Part shown: positions 35,187-45,436 of the stretch, one piece after another | Layout: each line of letters starts with the position of its first letter | Position numbering within the stretch: the first letter of the stretch is position 1 | Assembly: GCA_030704615.1 (NCBI GenBank) | Contig: CM060733.1 | Location: forward strand, 60,014,001-60,078,000 | Direction: 5' to 3' | Length of the DNA stretch: 64,000 bases | DNA from: Takakia lepidozioides | Taxonomy: Eukaryota > Streptophyta > Takakiopsida > Takakiales > Takakiaceae | Translations under genes and position numbers: made by a program | Notes under the pieces: model-generated | The model's input: the letters and a program-made list of their open reading frames with translations, nothing else | What the model was told of the DNA's origin: nothing | The model's database searches: none

Positions 35187-35850
35187 CCAATCTGCAAGTC
35201 TGGGGACAGCTACCGATATACCACACATGGCAACCTGTGCCACCCCGATGAGCCACACCACCGCTAATTCTACTTACACCTTTCTCTACTAGCACCAGAA
35301 GGATTACTCCAGCAACAGCAACAGTCGAGATTAGCTGGGTGACTTGATCAGAGAGTTACTCCAAACCTGCCACCATAGGTCAACAGCACAGACATGTCCA
35401 ACACCCACTCGCACTGACGATGGTTTGTTGTCCAAAATTTCCTACCTTGGATTACAACCTTCATTATTAAGATCAAAGGCCTTCATAAGGAGCACCACAC
35501 TCATTAAATAAACAACAAGAGATGCAGGCTTAAAAACATATCCAGCTCTCTGGTGCACCAAAGAAAATTCCTATGTATGGCAATGGCCCATTTCGCCACT
35601 GATGCACATTTCAAAAGAACAAGAAAGCTTACTGGAGGAAGCGAGAGAAAGTCCAGGTATCAGATCCCCATCAGTATATAGCTCATTGGAGTAAATTCGG
35701 CGAAGAGCTTCATTGGGGCAAAGGGCTCTAGCTCAAATGCTACTGTGCACCCCTCAATCTGAAAATTTTGATACAAAGATTGTGATAGACAATCAGATCA
35801 CGAAACCCACACTATAGAGCTTAGCAGCATCTGCATTCCTCTTGTACTTC
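35187..35850 (-). pseudogene. Inverted partial copy of the NPHP4-like gene
   Basis: The reverse complement of this stretch matches 31737-32610 at high similarity, introns included, with about 180 bp absent (the equivalent of about 32320-32508). It carries the end of the RYKRNADAATLYS exon and the whole IEGCTVAFELEPF exon. The latter is broken: after the PMKLF-equivalent the frame shifts near GAATTTACTCCAATGAGC. The partner arm lies about 2.6 kb upstream in opposite orientation, so a transcript across both could form a long hairpin. Confidence 0.88.
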
Positions 35851-36015
35851 TCCATCTACTTTGGGAGAGCCCCCTTATTTTGACTGTATCTGGGCTAAAC
35901 CTTGTGGTAAAGAGAATCTCTTTCCACTGCCATGTGAGAATATTCTGTCGTTTCAGAATATTGGCACGTGGTTTGTGGAATTTTGGCCTAGAGAAAAATA
36001 CTAAAAGGAGAAGTA

Positions 36016-36076
36016 GACTTAGACCATGTTGCATCAGAGAGTCAACTTGCTGACATATTCACAAAACCATTAGGGA
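36016..36076 (+). mobile_element. Ty1/copia RNase H C-terminal fragment
   Basis: The plus frame DHVASESQLADIFTKPLG is the hallmark end of the copia RNase H domain (consensus ADIFTKPL). Homology starts abruptly and ends at about 36076, where a minus-strand copia gag begins. Confidence 0.8.
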
Positions 36077-36330
36077 CTGTAAGGAATGATGTGGTCCCTG
36101 ACGGATAACTTCAGTATGGCCAACGCCTTGCACTTCAGTTTCTTCATCGTATTTTCATCAAGGTCAGCCTTGTCCTCGGCAGCTGCTGCGTCGGTAGTAA
36201 GCTCAACGAGGTCCCAAAGGTCTTCTTTTTCCAACACAATCTGCATCTTAAATTTCCATAGGGGATAGTTGCTTACACCATCCAATTTGTTAGACTCGGA
36301 AATGGAATATTCAACCGTAGAAGTAGCCAT
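36070..36330 (-). pseudogene. Ty1/copia gag N-terminal fragment
   Basis: The minus frame starts MATSTVEYSI at 36330 and contains KLDGVSNYPLWKFKMQIVLE, then KEDLWDLVEL. This is the conserved N-terminus of copia gag (L-x-G-x-N-Y..W). The frame stops after about 86 codons at the junction with the plus-strand RNase H fragment, so it is truncated. Confidence 0.85.
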
Positions 36331-36486
36331 GATGATGCAATCACTACAGTCACTTGTCTAGGAGAGTTCTAGGATGGAAGAATAAGCAGGTAGGATCAGA
36401 AGGAAAAAGAATAATACAAAAAACAAGATGACAGAGCAAGGTGAAAGAACAAGATAATGAGGGTCAGATTTTTGTCACCACATGCG

Positions 36487-36682
36487 TATTGTGCAGGAAA
36501 GTGGAAGTACACGCTATATTAATCTCGAAACGAAAGATCTATAGATCTTGAGTCTGGTCGTAGGACACTCTTCCACATTCTTTCACGGAAGGAGCAACGC
36601 TCACTTAGTCACTAATCTCTCTTGTGGAGCAGCGCTTACACACTCACCAAGGAACTAACCCGGGTGTTACCCCCTAACAACA
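36487..36682 (-). repeat. Probable LTR of the copia gag fragment (LTR-2)
   Basis: On the minus strand a purine tract GAGGGGGAG is followed by TGTTGTTAGGGGGTAACACC at 36682. About 200 bp later the sequence leads into a leader and the gag start at 36330. The 3' border is not certain. Confidence 0.5.
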
Positions 36683-36756
36683 CTCCCCCTCAAGGCATAG
36701 CCCTTTGCTAATGCCCACCCATTCTGACCACCGCCCCAACCTTGGCTGTGATACCA

Positions 36757-37132
36757 TGTTGGAACACTCAGCTATTCATATTCAACTACATAGAATACCA
36801 GAGGTGAGGCTACATATACAGTGTTTGTCACGGAGATAGATAGAGAAAGAGATAGAGCAGGACCACATGGTCACCACATGGGCCTTATCGCTAACACTAT
36901 AATGGAGCAATTACTAAGGCATATGGTCGCCAACCACTATCTAGAATCTTGGAGCAGTGCATTTACTTATGCCTGATCTATCGGCATACTACATGGGTGA
37001 GTTAATTCCAATACCTAAGTGATCTAAATAGCTTCATAGTAATAGTGTATGTCCTCCAGTAACCACTAGGTCTACGATCATGAGCTTGGGTGTGGACTGC
37101 CTCAAAGGGCTATAGCCTTGACACCTCCAACA
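36757..37132 (-). repeat. Copia LTR (LTR-1), TGTTGG..CCAACA
   Basis: The minus strand starts TGTTGGAGGTGTC at 37132 and ends GTTCCAACA at 36757, giving about 376 bp with the inverted terminal words TGTTGG/CCAACA usual for plant copia LTRs. It is preceded by a purine tract GCCTTGAGGGGGAG (PPT) and followed directly by TGGTATCACAGCC, close to the initiator-Met tRNA primer site TGGTATCAGAGC. Confidence 0.8.
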
Positions 37133-37199
37133 CTCCCCCTCAAGGCATAGCCCTTATGCTAATGCCCACCCATTCTGACCTGGAAAACCACTGGCGTGT

Positions 37200-37270
37200 G
37201 GTCGGGCTAGGGATTGAACCTAGGACCTCCCCCATTCCAGTGGGGTGCTCTACCACTGAGCTACCCGTCC
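37200..37270 (-). repeat. tRNA-like sequence (71 nt), SINE head or tRNA pseudogene
   Basis: The minus strand folds as a tRNA. The acceptor GGACGGG pairs with CCCGACC at 6 of 7 positions. The D-arm is GCTC-AGTGGTA-GAGC, the anticodon stem CCCCA/TGGGG, and the T-arm CTAGG-TTCAATC-CCTAG. The anticodon loop has six bases (CTGGAA) instead of seven, so it is not a normal tRNA. Both pol III boxes are intact. It is embedded in copia-related flanks that repeat the first ~45 bases of LTR-1. Confidence 0.7.
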
Positions 37271-37329
37271 CGTTCTGTTCTCAGAGTGTCGTGCAAGGGC
37301 TACAGCCTTGACACCTCCAACGATATATA

Positions 37330-38120
37330 GCTCAGGACAATTTTCTGAGGATAAGAGAGAGTTCTGGCATGATTTAGCCATTACAGATGCTTGATGTAAG
37401 CAGTAAGTTTTTCAACAGAAACCTGTAAGCAAACTTGATATTCGAGGACATTTGGCACATGCACCATGGATCGGCACTGTTATAACGAACAGGTCACTGA
37501 GGAACCTTTTGAGAACTCCTAATCTTCAATGACATACATGCAGGTGTACAGTTGTGCTCGCAGTTTATAAGTCTTGTCCAACTTCAAGAGGACAAAAATT
37601 TCACATGTTTTATAACGTTGGAGAAGTTGCTTTCGTGGCTAGCAGGTCTTCAGCAGACCTGTTTTAGATCCAAGCGTTCAATTGATTCCATGTATCTCAC
37701 AAAAAAAACATTATAGAATGGAGTTGTTGCTTGTGAAGATCAGCTGAGTTTCAACAACTCCAGTCAGACTATGCACCCCTTTGGCTAGTAAGCCCATCCA
37801 AGAAACAGACAAGAACAAGAACTGGGCCTATAGAACTCTCACCAACAATTGTTGAGTCCTACATGGTCATGTTCGTGAGTACATGTAGGAAAAAAACGGA
37901 GTAGCAAACAAAGTAGTCATGCATCATCTTATGGAACTAGAAGTCCTACCCTGATAAGTGTATCCATCACTAGAGCAGCACTAGAAGAACAAACATACAT
38001 GCAGTACACATAGATCTGTTTGTCGATTCAAATGAAGTACTTAAGCCTCAAGGAAGGACGATTTTTGCTCATCCTTTTATTGCACAGAACCCCGTGAATG
38101 TGTAATTTACAAGCTGCAAG
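37330..38120. other. No gene recognised
   Basis: No family similarity or structured repeat seen. Confidence 0.5.
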
Positions 38121-38505
38121 TCTTCTCATACTGCCTCACTGAACCTTCAAGGTGCAAAATGGACTTGCAAAAGCTACAGCTTAAATTATAAGCTCAGATG
38201 TGAGTTGTCAAAAATTGCCGAGAGATGGATTGTGGCATCTCTATATCCCCAGTTGGTCCTCATAGCAACCGGCCCAAAAACAGGTTGTATACCCATTTTT
38301 CCTCCTTCCAGCACTTTCGAGTCCGAATGTTCACTCCCTTAACTTTAGCACATTTCTCCAAAAGTGGGAAACAAAAATCTGTATGTACAATCATCCTTCA
38401 AGTGGGACTCTGCCAGGCCCTCCCATCACCCATCGTTCACAAATACATCCACATGGCTCTGGCAAGCTTTCCACTGGAACACCATATAATACAATTGCCT
38501 TGGAA
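38121..38505 (-). pseudogene. Tandem, more decayed copy of the Agenet C-terminal exon
   Basis: Matches 38506-38905 in the same orientation. On the minus strand the motif reads VDVFVNDG then TGA then WEGLAESHLKDD, so the first Trp of the expected WW pair is a stop. A later frameshift (GAAATGTGCTAAAG against GAAATGCTTCAAG) ends the frame. Confidence 0.8.
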
Positions 38506-38679
38506 GTCTTCTCATACTGCTCTACTGAACCGAGACTGAACCTCCAAGGTGGACTTGCACTTGATAGCTATCACTTTTCAGAAATTCAGATCAATGTGTG
38601 AGTTGTTAAGAATTGCTAGGAGATGGATCAATTGTGGAAGCAATAAACCTCACCTTGCATCAATAATGCCAGTTGGTCC

Positions 38680-39219
38680 TCATGATAAACCGGGCCCAGA
38701 AACAGGTTGCACCCATTTTTCCTCCTTCCAACACTGTTGAGTCCGAACGTCCACTCTCTTAACTTGAAGCATTTCTCCAAAAGTGGGAAATAAAACTTTG
38801 TATGTATCGTCCTTCAAGTGGGACTCTACCAGGCCCTCCTACCACCCATCGTTCACAAACACTTCCACCTGGCTCCAAGCTTTCCACTGGAACTTGAAGT
38901 CGCACGGCTGGATGGGTCGGATGTCAAAGACGTCCACGTCGTCTTCCAAGAGGGCGGTTGAGTTCTCGTTTTGTGTGAGTCTCTCATACTGAACCCTGCA
39001 CGTGTTCAGATCCTTGCGATACAAAACCACCTTTGCCTCAAACCTTGCCCCCTGAAAGCCGTCTTCATGTGACCTCACTTCTACCCACGCACCTTTGGAC
39101 AGCCTCATCCCGTTGCAGGTAAGATTCACCTTCAGCTTCAACGGCTTTGTAGTCACATGAACGTGACCACTCTTCATCACAATCTTCGGCATAATCACTT
39201 CTCGCAACAAACAAATCAC
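38680..39219 (-). pseudogene. Agenet (Tudor-like) domain protein with single in-frame nonsense codon
   Basis: The minus frame begins at Met 39219 (or Met 39192) and contains two Agenet-type modules. The first is KGAWVEVRSHEDGFQGARFE..AKVVLYR..CRVQYERL. The second is WSQVEVFVNDGW followed by EGLVESHLKDDTYKVLFPTF. Agenet domains are plant Tudor-family modules, often paired in nuclear chromatin- or RNA-associated proteins. Between NDGW and EGLV stands TAG (38839-38841), exactly where the family has a second Trp (DGWW-E), a one-base change from TGG. Beyond it the frame stays open for 53 codons to TGA at 38680-38682. It is thus one mutation from an intact reading frame. Calling it a pseudogene assumes the base is real. 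A further 5' exon may lie at about 39.35-39.6 kb. Confidence 0.75.
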
Positions 39220-39794
39220 TCATAGGACTGAGTGCAGCAGACCACAGGACAATGCGGGAGACAATGAAATGGCACTTGGGCGTTCGTGAACAGGTTGCTC
39301 AGTGAGTACCTTGTCATGCAAGTTTCGGACAACGCCTTAAATCCTCATAGCCAGCCGTCGGGAGCGTCTCGTAGACGTGGCTCGATCTCATTGCACAAGA
39401 GCACGTTGGTTATATCCCGTATTTTCCTGCCTACTATGGGTGTTTTTTCGACCTTCCTGTACCATATCCGCTCAACGATTTGATTAGTGTTCAATTGCCG
39501 AAGTGAGAGAGAATGGGGGTGCTGGTTACATGAAGCTTTCTTACCAGTCCAAATGTAGTAGCAGCTTACAGTGCAGATCCCCAGACCCAAAAATTAGCGG
39601 AGTGGAGTTGAGGCTTGGACACATGAAAATCGCCCACATGGAATAGTGTAATTTAGATGTGGTGTACATACTAAGCCCTTGCATGTTTGGAAATGGATGA
39701 ATGTCCTTTTGAATGAAACATTATGCGGGATGGCCGAGATGAAATCAATGTATGCGGTTTGACTTGACACAAGCGAATGCACTTTTGGTAGGTT
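39220..39794. other. Upstream of the Agenet pseudogene; no clear gene
   Basis: A minus frame at 39345-39590 contains RIWYRKVEKTPIVGRKIRDI and could be an upstream exon. It is not recognised. Confidence 0.3.
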
Positions 39795-40560
39795 CCCCCG
39801 CAGATGCCTGAAAAGTAGTTTGTGGCACCCACATACGTTTTGTTTTTTTTGTTCCCACGAAGATGCCCGGAAAGTAGTGTGCGGCACCGCACACTCCTTT
39901 CGGGGCATCTACAGTGCATGTTTTCTCTGCAGCTGCCCACCCCACACATTTTTATTTTTTTTATTTTTTTATTTTTTTTTCCCGTTCTCAGGGCATCTCC
40001 GCACACTGTTTTTAGGGCATCTGCGTTTTATCGTTCCCTCGCAGATGCCCGAAAAACAATGTGCGGCACCGCACACTGTTTCCAGGGCTTCTGCGGAGCA
40101 CGTCTTCTGTGCAGATGGTCATCCCACATGAGTTTATTTATTTATTTATTTATATTCGTTTTGTCATTTTTTCGTTCCCTCAAAACTGCCCGGAAAACAG
40201 TGTGCGGCACTGCACACTGTTTTTAGGGCATCTGCGGAGCACGTTTTCTCTCCATATGCCCATCCCACACACGGTTTTTATTTTTATTTTATTTTTATTT
40301 TATTTACGCTGATGCCCGAACAATAGTGTGCGGTTCCGCACACTGTTTTCAGGGCATCTGCGGTGAACGTTTTCACACTACTTTTAGGGCATCTGCGGTG
40401 CACGTTTTTTTTGCAGCTGCCCTCCTGCACACGGATTTTTTTTTTTTTTTTTTTTTTTTTTTCCCCCGTTCCCATGCAGTTGCCCTCAAAACAGTGTGAA
40501 GTGCCGCACACTGTTTTCAGGGCATCTGCGGCGCACGTTTTCTCTGCAACTGCCCATCCG
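39795..40560. repeat. Palindromic satellite (tandem hairpin units)
   Basis: A module of roughly 75-140 bp is repeated in tandem. Each full unit has GATGCCCGAAAACAGTGTGCGG followed by the near-reverse complement CCGCACACTGTTTTCAGGGCATC, then GCGGNGCACGTTTTCTCTGCAGCTGCCCATCCCACAC and a T- or TTTA-rich spacer (poly-T at about 40438-40462). Units start near 39858, 40041, 40171, 40310 and 40480, with partial ones between. Every unit can form a stem around GTGCGGCACCGCAC. Confidence 0.85.
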
Positions 40561-40689
40561 ACACACGCAATTTTTTTTTTTTTGCCTGACAAGTACACCG
40601 GCTCAGAACATTCTCTCGAAAGACAAAAAGAGCCCTGTAGGTGAGGGGAGAGGCAAAGGAAAGGGGAAGGGGAAGTGAACCCAAATGGG

Positions 40690-40812
40690 TCTCTTTTCAG
40701 TGTCGGTTTGTTTGCAATATGCAGCTTAAGTTGGCAGATTGCACAACGTTGCAGTCAATGAATCCTTTTTCATTGTCGGTTTGTTTGGAATATACAGCAT
40801 AAGTCAGCATAT
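40690..40812. repeat. Two-copy tandem repeat (about 68 bp)
   Basis: TGTCGGTTTGTTTGCAATATGCAGC..TTGCACAACG and TGTCGGTTTGTTTGGAATATACAGC..TTGCAAATGCG are adjacent diverged copies preceding the gypsy gag region. Confidence 0.7.
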
Positions 40813-40935
40813 TGCAAATGCGTATTCCCACGGTTATAGGTCCCTCGGGTATAGGTATCTTATCTTTCGCCAAATGTGTTATGACATCTGCTGACATGGC
40901 GGACGCTCACGCTTACGTGGCGTGATTGCCACATC

Positions 40936-43900
40936 ATGCAGAGGGAGCCTGGGCTCACACCACGTCAGCGGCCAAATGTGGTATCACCTGTTCTCCCCAT
41001 GGGCACGGTGACATCACATCTGCCAACTTCCACTGCTGTAGGGTCAACTAGTAATAATATGAGTCATAATTCTGCATCTAATATTGGATATGTGCATGGT
41101 GGTGCTCTACCCATGGTTCCATGTTGCCCTACTCATGGATCTGTCCTCCTGGTCACATCAACCATAGCTTGCCTTATCATTTGATCCCTCAGCTAACTAC
41201 CCAACCTTACCCAGAATATACCATGGGAGAAGACTTTGATAGGTATCTTCAGATATTTGAGGTCATTGCTAATGTAAATGGAGTGCCTGAGAATTTCAAG
41301 ATAGGATGAGCATGAGGGACCAGCTCGTGACTTACTGCATGCAGCTATCATGGATGATCCTAGCCTCAACTGGGCAACTCTGGTGGAATGGGCAAAGACC
41401 TTGTTCAAACCTCCTGAGAGGCCTCTGGACTGTTTTAACAAGCTATCTGCCAGGACTTACCAACCTGGGGAGTCCTTGTGGAAGTATTACATGGGATCTC
41501 AAATTTGCTGATGTTGAGAATATCATAGACCCAGCAGAGAGAGATCGTATGGTTAAGAGGTATTTTCTCCTTGGGCTACCTTCCACTATTCAGAATTGGG
41601 CTTAGCGATGTCATTTTGTCAATGACAAGACTAAGATGGCAGACTTGACTGACAACAAATCAATGCAACATCATGCCAAGTTTCAAGCTCCCATGAGCTC
41701 AGAGCTTAGCATGTCTGCAATATCATCACCCTATGTTATTCTTGCTATGCAATGCAAAGCTGATGACTTTACTCTTCAGGGATTGGCTAATACTGTAGGA
41801 AGTCTTAGTGAGTCTGTGGCTACTCAGTTTGCTGCCATGCAGGCTCATCAACAGAGGTGGCAGCCTCGACATGGCCAATGTCAAACAAGTGGTAACAATA
41901 GAGGTCGTATCCAGACTGGGCAGGCCTATGAGGGTAATAGTGATGCATGTTACATTTGTGGGTCCTTTGAACACTGGACGAAGCACTGTCCAGACAGAGC
42001 AGGGCTGCCAGAGCTGATCAAGAACAAGAAGGCTGCTAGTGGGTCTTCCCATCCTTTAAACTAGAGAGACCTCTTGGGAAGGGGGCAAGAAGTCCATCAT
42101 CTACCAACCCTACTTCTCCTGTTCCAATTCAAGCTGTTTTATCTACTAACTTCAAAGCCTTGCATTGTCCTCTTAGCAGACAAACCGCTGGCCAGCAGAT
42201 TAGTCCCCTCATGGCTCAGTGCCATATGTTGTTGATACTGGATGCACTATATCTGCTATACCTTTAAATGTTGTAAGAGTTCTTGGTCTTAATTAAGCGG
42301 ATCCCACCACCCTGCCTGAGCCACGTGTTTTCATTTTTTGATTGAATATAAAGAAAGCGACGCCAGAGCGTCGCTGTCGCGGCCCTTTGCCTTGAGGGCA
42401 GGGGGTCGGGACACATGAGGGGCTGCCCCTGTGGTGGGGGCAGCGGCAGCGATAGGTATGGGGACTGAAGCACCCTTGAGTGCCCAAGGCACTCAGGGAA
42501 GCGGAGGCGCTCACTAGGTGGAGCCCCGCACACCGGGTTGCGGTGGGGGTGGCTCCACAAGGGGTGGTGGTAGCTTAGCGGGACTTAGTGGGGGTGGCAT
42601 AGGACTCACCATGGGGTGGAGACCTCGAGGTGGGAGTCGTGGGGAGTCGTGGGACTCATCACGGTCCATTGGGGCCGCGGTGAGTGGGCCAAGACTCACC
42701 GCGATTCACCACCGGGAATCAAGGGTCTTCGTGGTGGTTCACCACAAAATGGCATGGCTGTTTGTGGAACCCCCGCGGACAGCTACAGAAGTATATACAG
42801 GGAGTAGTAACCCCGAGAACGGTGCAAGCCCGTTGGTGACCAAAAACTAGTGAGTAAGCGAGCGAGCCGGAAAGTGACCAAAGAGTGGGGAGCTGTTCCG
42901 GACTGCCATCTACCAAAGGGAATTCCACTAGGCCCAAATAGGTGGAGGGTCTTTCGGGGGAGCGAAGGGGGACCGTTATGTCACTATGACTTGAAGGGGA
43001 GCTTACCGAAGTGAGGTGCGCGACAGTCGCGGAAACCTACGCCCGGGCGTCGCGGAGGCCGACTCCAGCTCCTCATGTGTAGCCGCAATGAACGTGGGGC
43101 CGTAGATGAGGTGTAGGTAGAGAAAACGTGAGACACGCCCAATAGTCGCTTGCAGCGATGTACGGGCGTCGCTTGGCGTACCACCAAGCTTACGCCACGT
43201 GTTTTTGGGTTTTAGGATGGGACTCCCGGGCAGGTTACAAAAAAAAAGGGATGCGACGCCGCGCCGTCGCCCCCCGCCAATGCCGTCGGTTGGAGGGCAG
43301 CGACGGCGAGTCGTCTCTCGCAGGAAGCCCCTGCCAAAAGCGACGTCCGACAGTCACGGGAGTTGGGCGGGGGCTCGCGACCCCCATATGTCGCATTTTG
43401 CGACGTCTTTTTGGCGATGCCCATGCGACTGCCGGGCGACGGCCGGGCGCTGCAAATACGGCGCCTACCCCGTGCCCGGAATGGGCATTTTTCCGATGCC
43501 ACGGCGTGGCCCGGGCATCGCAAAGGCCCTCCTTTTGCTGTAGTGTAAGCTATGCCCTACCACAAGTATTGAGGTCCTGATTGCCGATGGGTCCAGGTAT
43601 GAGCCCCTAGGATTAGTCACTGTACCAATCATAATTCACAAAAAAAAGGTTGTGGTGACCTGCATAGTCATCATTGGAGATCAATTCCTGCTACGCCTTG
43701 ACTGGATGACTAGAGATGGTGTCACCATCAGCTTAGCAGACTACTCCCTTCACTTTAACAATGGAGAAGGGCATGAAGTAGTGGTTCCTTTGAAAGCAGT
43801 GAAGATCAAAGCTGGGTCTGCTATAGCCAATCTATCCAGAGTTCAGGCCTTGGTGAAAGAGGTACAGCAGAATTCTCACTCCAATCTCAACTGGAATGAT

Positions 43901-45346
43901 TTTTACAAGTTTCAGCCTGATCTTCAACTCTTATATCAAGTGGCATGTTCCTAGTATTGGGGGTAAGACAGGGGTGCCCGTAGCTATTCCAAAGAACTCT
44001 ACTCCGATTCGTGCACCTCTCAACATCACCATCCCTGCCATGACCCAGAAGGTGGTTAAGTCTGGTCCGGCCTTCTTATGTCCAACTGCTCATTTCCTGG
44101 AAGTTGAAGGATGGAGGAGACTGACTGCCCTCAAACATTGCCTGGTGGCCAGTACTGGTGTTATAGATAGAGGATATAGGCAAGAAGTCAAGATTCTGAT
44201 TGCTAATCCAGAGCACTTCCCTGTGACTATTAAGAAGGGGCAGGTTCTGACTCGCATTACTGCTCTACCCATTGCTAAAATACAAGAGGTGCAATCTGGC
44301 TTTGGACTAGAGGCCATTGGCATACAACATGGCCCCTTGGATGTTGTTGCTGCAATTGCACCACCACCTGCCCCTGATCTCAAAGGTAAGAAGGCCCTCA
44401 CCAAAGTACTATCTGAAATCAAGGGTACCACCCTCTCTTCAGGCCAAAAAAAAAAGAGTAGAGATGCTTATTGCAAAGAATCTAGATGTCTTCAGCTTGG
44501 GATCCACTGATCTAAGACGCACTCCCATCCTTCAACATGACATTGTTACTGAAGGACCTCCTATTAAACAATTTGCTTACCGAGAGAGTGTCAAGGAACG
44601 TACTATAGTTCAAGAGGAAGTCCAGAAAATGCTAAATGCTGGTGTGATTAAGCCATCAGTTTCTCCTTGGGCTAGTCCAATTGTCCTGGTTGGAAAGAAA
44701 GATGGCACCACCCGCTTTTGTGTTGACTTCAGGAAACTGAATGACATCACCAAGAAGGATGCCTACCCATTACCTAGGATCAATGAGACCTTGGATCAAT
44801 TGCACGGTGCTACTATTTTCTCCTCTCTTGATCTTGCATCTGGGTTTTGGCAAGTTCATCTCACTAAAGCAACCAAGGAAAAGACCTTATTTGTGTGTCG
44901 CATGGGCAAATATCAATATGAGACCATGTTGGTCTATGCAATGCCACCTCCACCTTCCAACGCCTCTTGGACATTGTCTTGGGCAATCTTTGTTGGGAAT
45001 GTGCCTTAATTTATGTAGATGATATCAATGTGTACTCAGCCAGTTTTGATGCCCACTTGACTGATCTGCAGCGTATTTTCAGCAAATTGTGCACTGCAGG
45101 GCTCAAAGTAAAGCCAAAGAAGTGTGAGTTGTTCATGCCTGAGCTACACTTTCTTGGTCATATTCTCTCCAAGGATGGTTTGCTTCCTGATCCTGCCAAG
45201 CTTGAGTTTGTTTGGGGCTTTCTTATTCCCAGGGATAAACATTGTATCAAATCATTCCTTGGTCTGGCTTCCTATTATAGGCGCTTCATAAAGAACTTTG
45301 TCCTCGGCCCAACTTGCAGGTGCCAGGTTTTCCCTTGCAGTTAGGT
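40936..45346 (+). mobile_element. Ty3/gypsy retrotransposon, gag-protease-RT, disrupted
   Basis: Plus-strand pieces occur in order. Gag lies at about 40.94-42.06 kb with a CCHC zinc knuckle CYICGSFEHWTKHC (about 41949-41990). The aspartic protease VVDTGCTISAIPLNVV has its catalytic Asp at 42234. A 1.25 kb insertion follows, then the rest of the protease (IIGDQFLLRLDWMTRDGVTI). The reverse transcriptase has SPWASPIVLVGKKDGTTRF, CVDFRKLN, SSLDLASGFWQVHL, the catalytic YVDDI box at about 45013-45027, and FLGLASYYRRFIKNF. Frames change at several points: within gag (about 41.2-41.3 kb), between 44.0 and 44.5 kb, and again at about 44.95 kb just before YVDDI. RNase H, integrase and any chromodomain are missing: the RT ends at 45346, close to the 3' LTR. 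The element cannot move autonomously. Confidence 0.95.
42299..43545. mobile_element. GC-rich insertion inside the gypsy protease, flanked by TAAGC
   Basis: The protease frame is interrupted between VRVLGL and IEVLIADGS. TAAGC occurs at both edges (42294-42298 and 43546-43550), consistent with a 5-bp target duplication. The insert is GC-rich and carries GCCACGTGTTTT..GCGACGCC..GCGTCGC near its left end and a related GCCACGTGTTTTT..GCGACGCCGCGCCGTCGCC near its right part (43192 on). No transposase is seen. The right edge CTGTAGTG reads CACTACAG on the other strand. The class is uncertain; long open frames here reflect GC content. Confidence 0.65.
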
Positions 45347-45436
45347 TTTTGACCCAGTAGTTGAGCGTGATATTTCCTTATTATTTGTTTTTTTTCGCGG
45401 AGCTCAGGATTTTTCGTGGGGGGTAGGCTTCACAGA

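Noticed and set aside
37200-37270. Functional tRNA gene
   Set aside because: The anticodon loop has six bases and the acceptor has a mismatch; embedded in repeated retrotransposon-derived sequence.
39795-40560. CRISPR-like array
   Set aside because: The genome is eukaryotic, units vary in length and spacers are T-rich and related; it is a palindromic satellite.
43158-43580. Several overlapping open frames of 100-140 codons on both strands
   Set aside because: All lie in the GC-rich insertion, overlap one another in many frames and reflect scarcity of stop codons, not coding.
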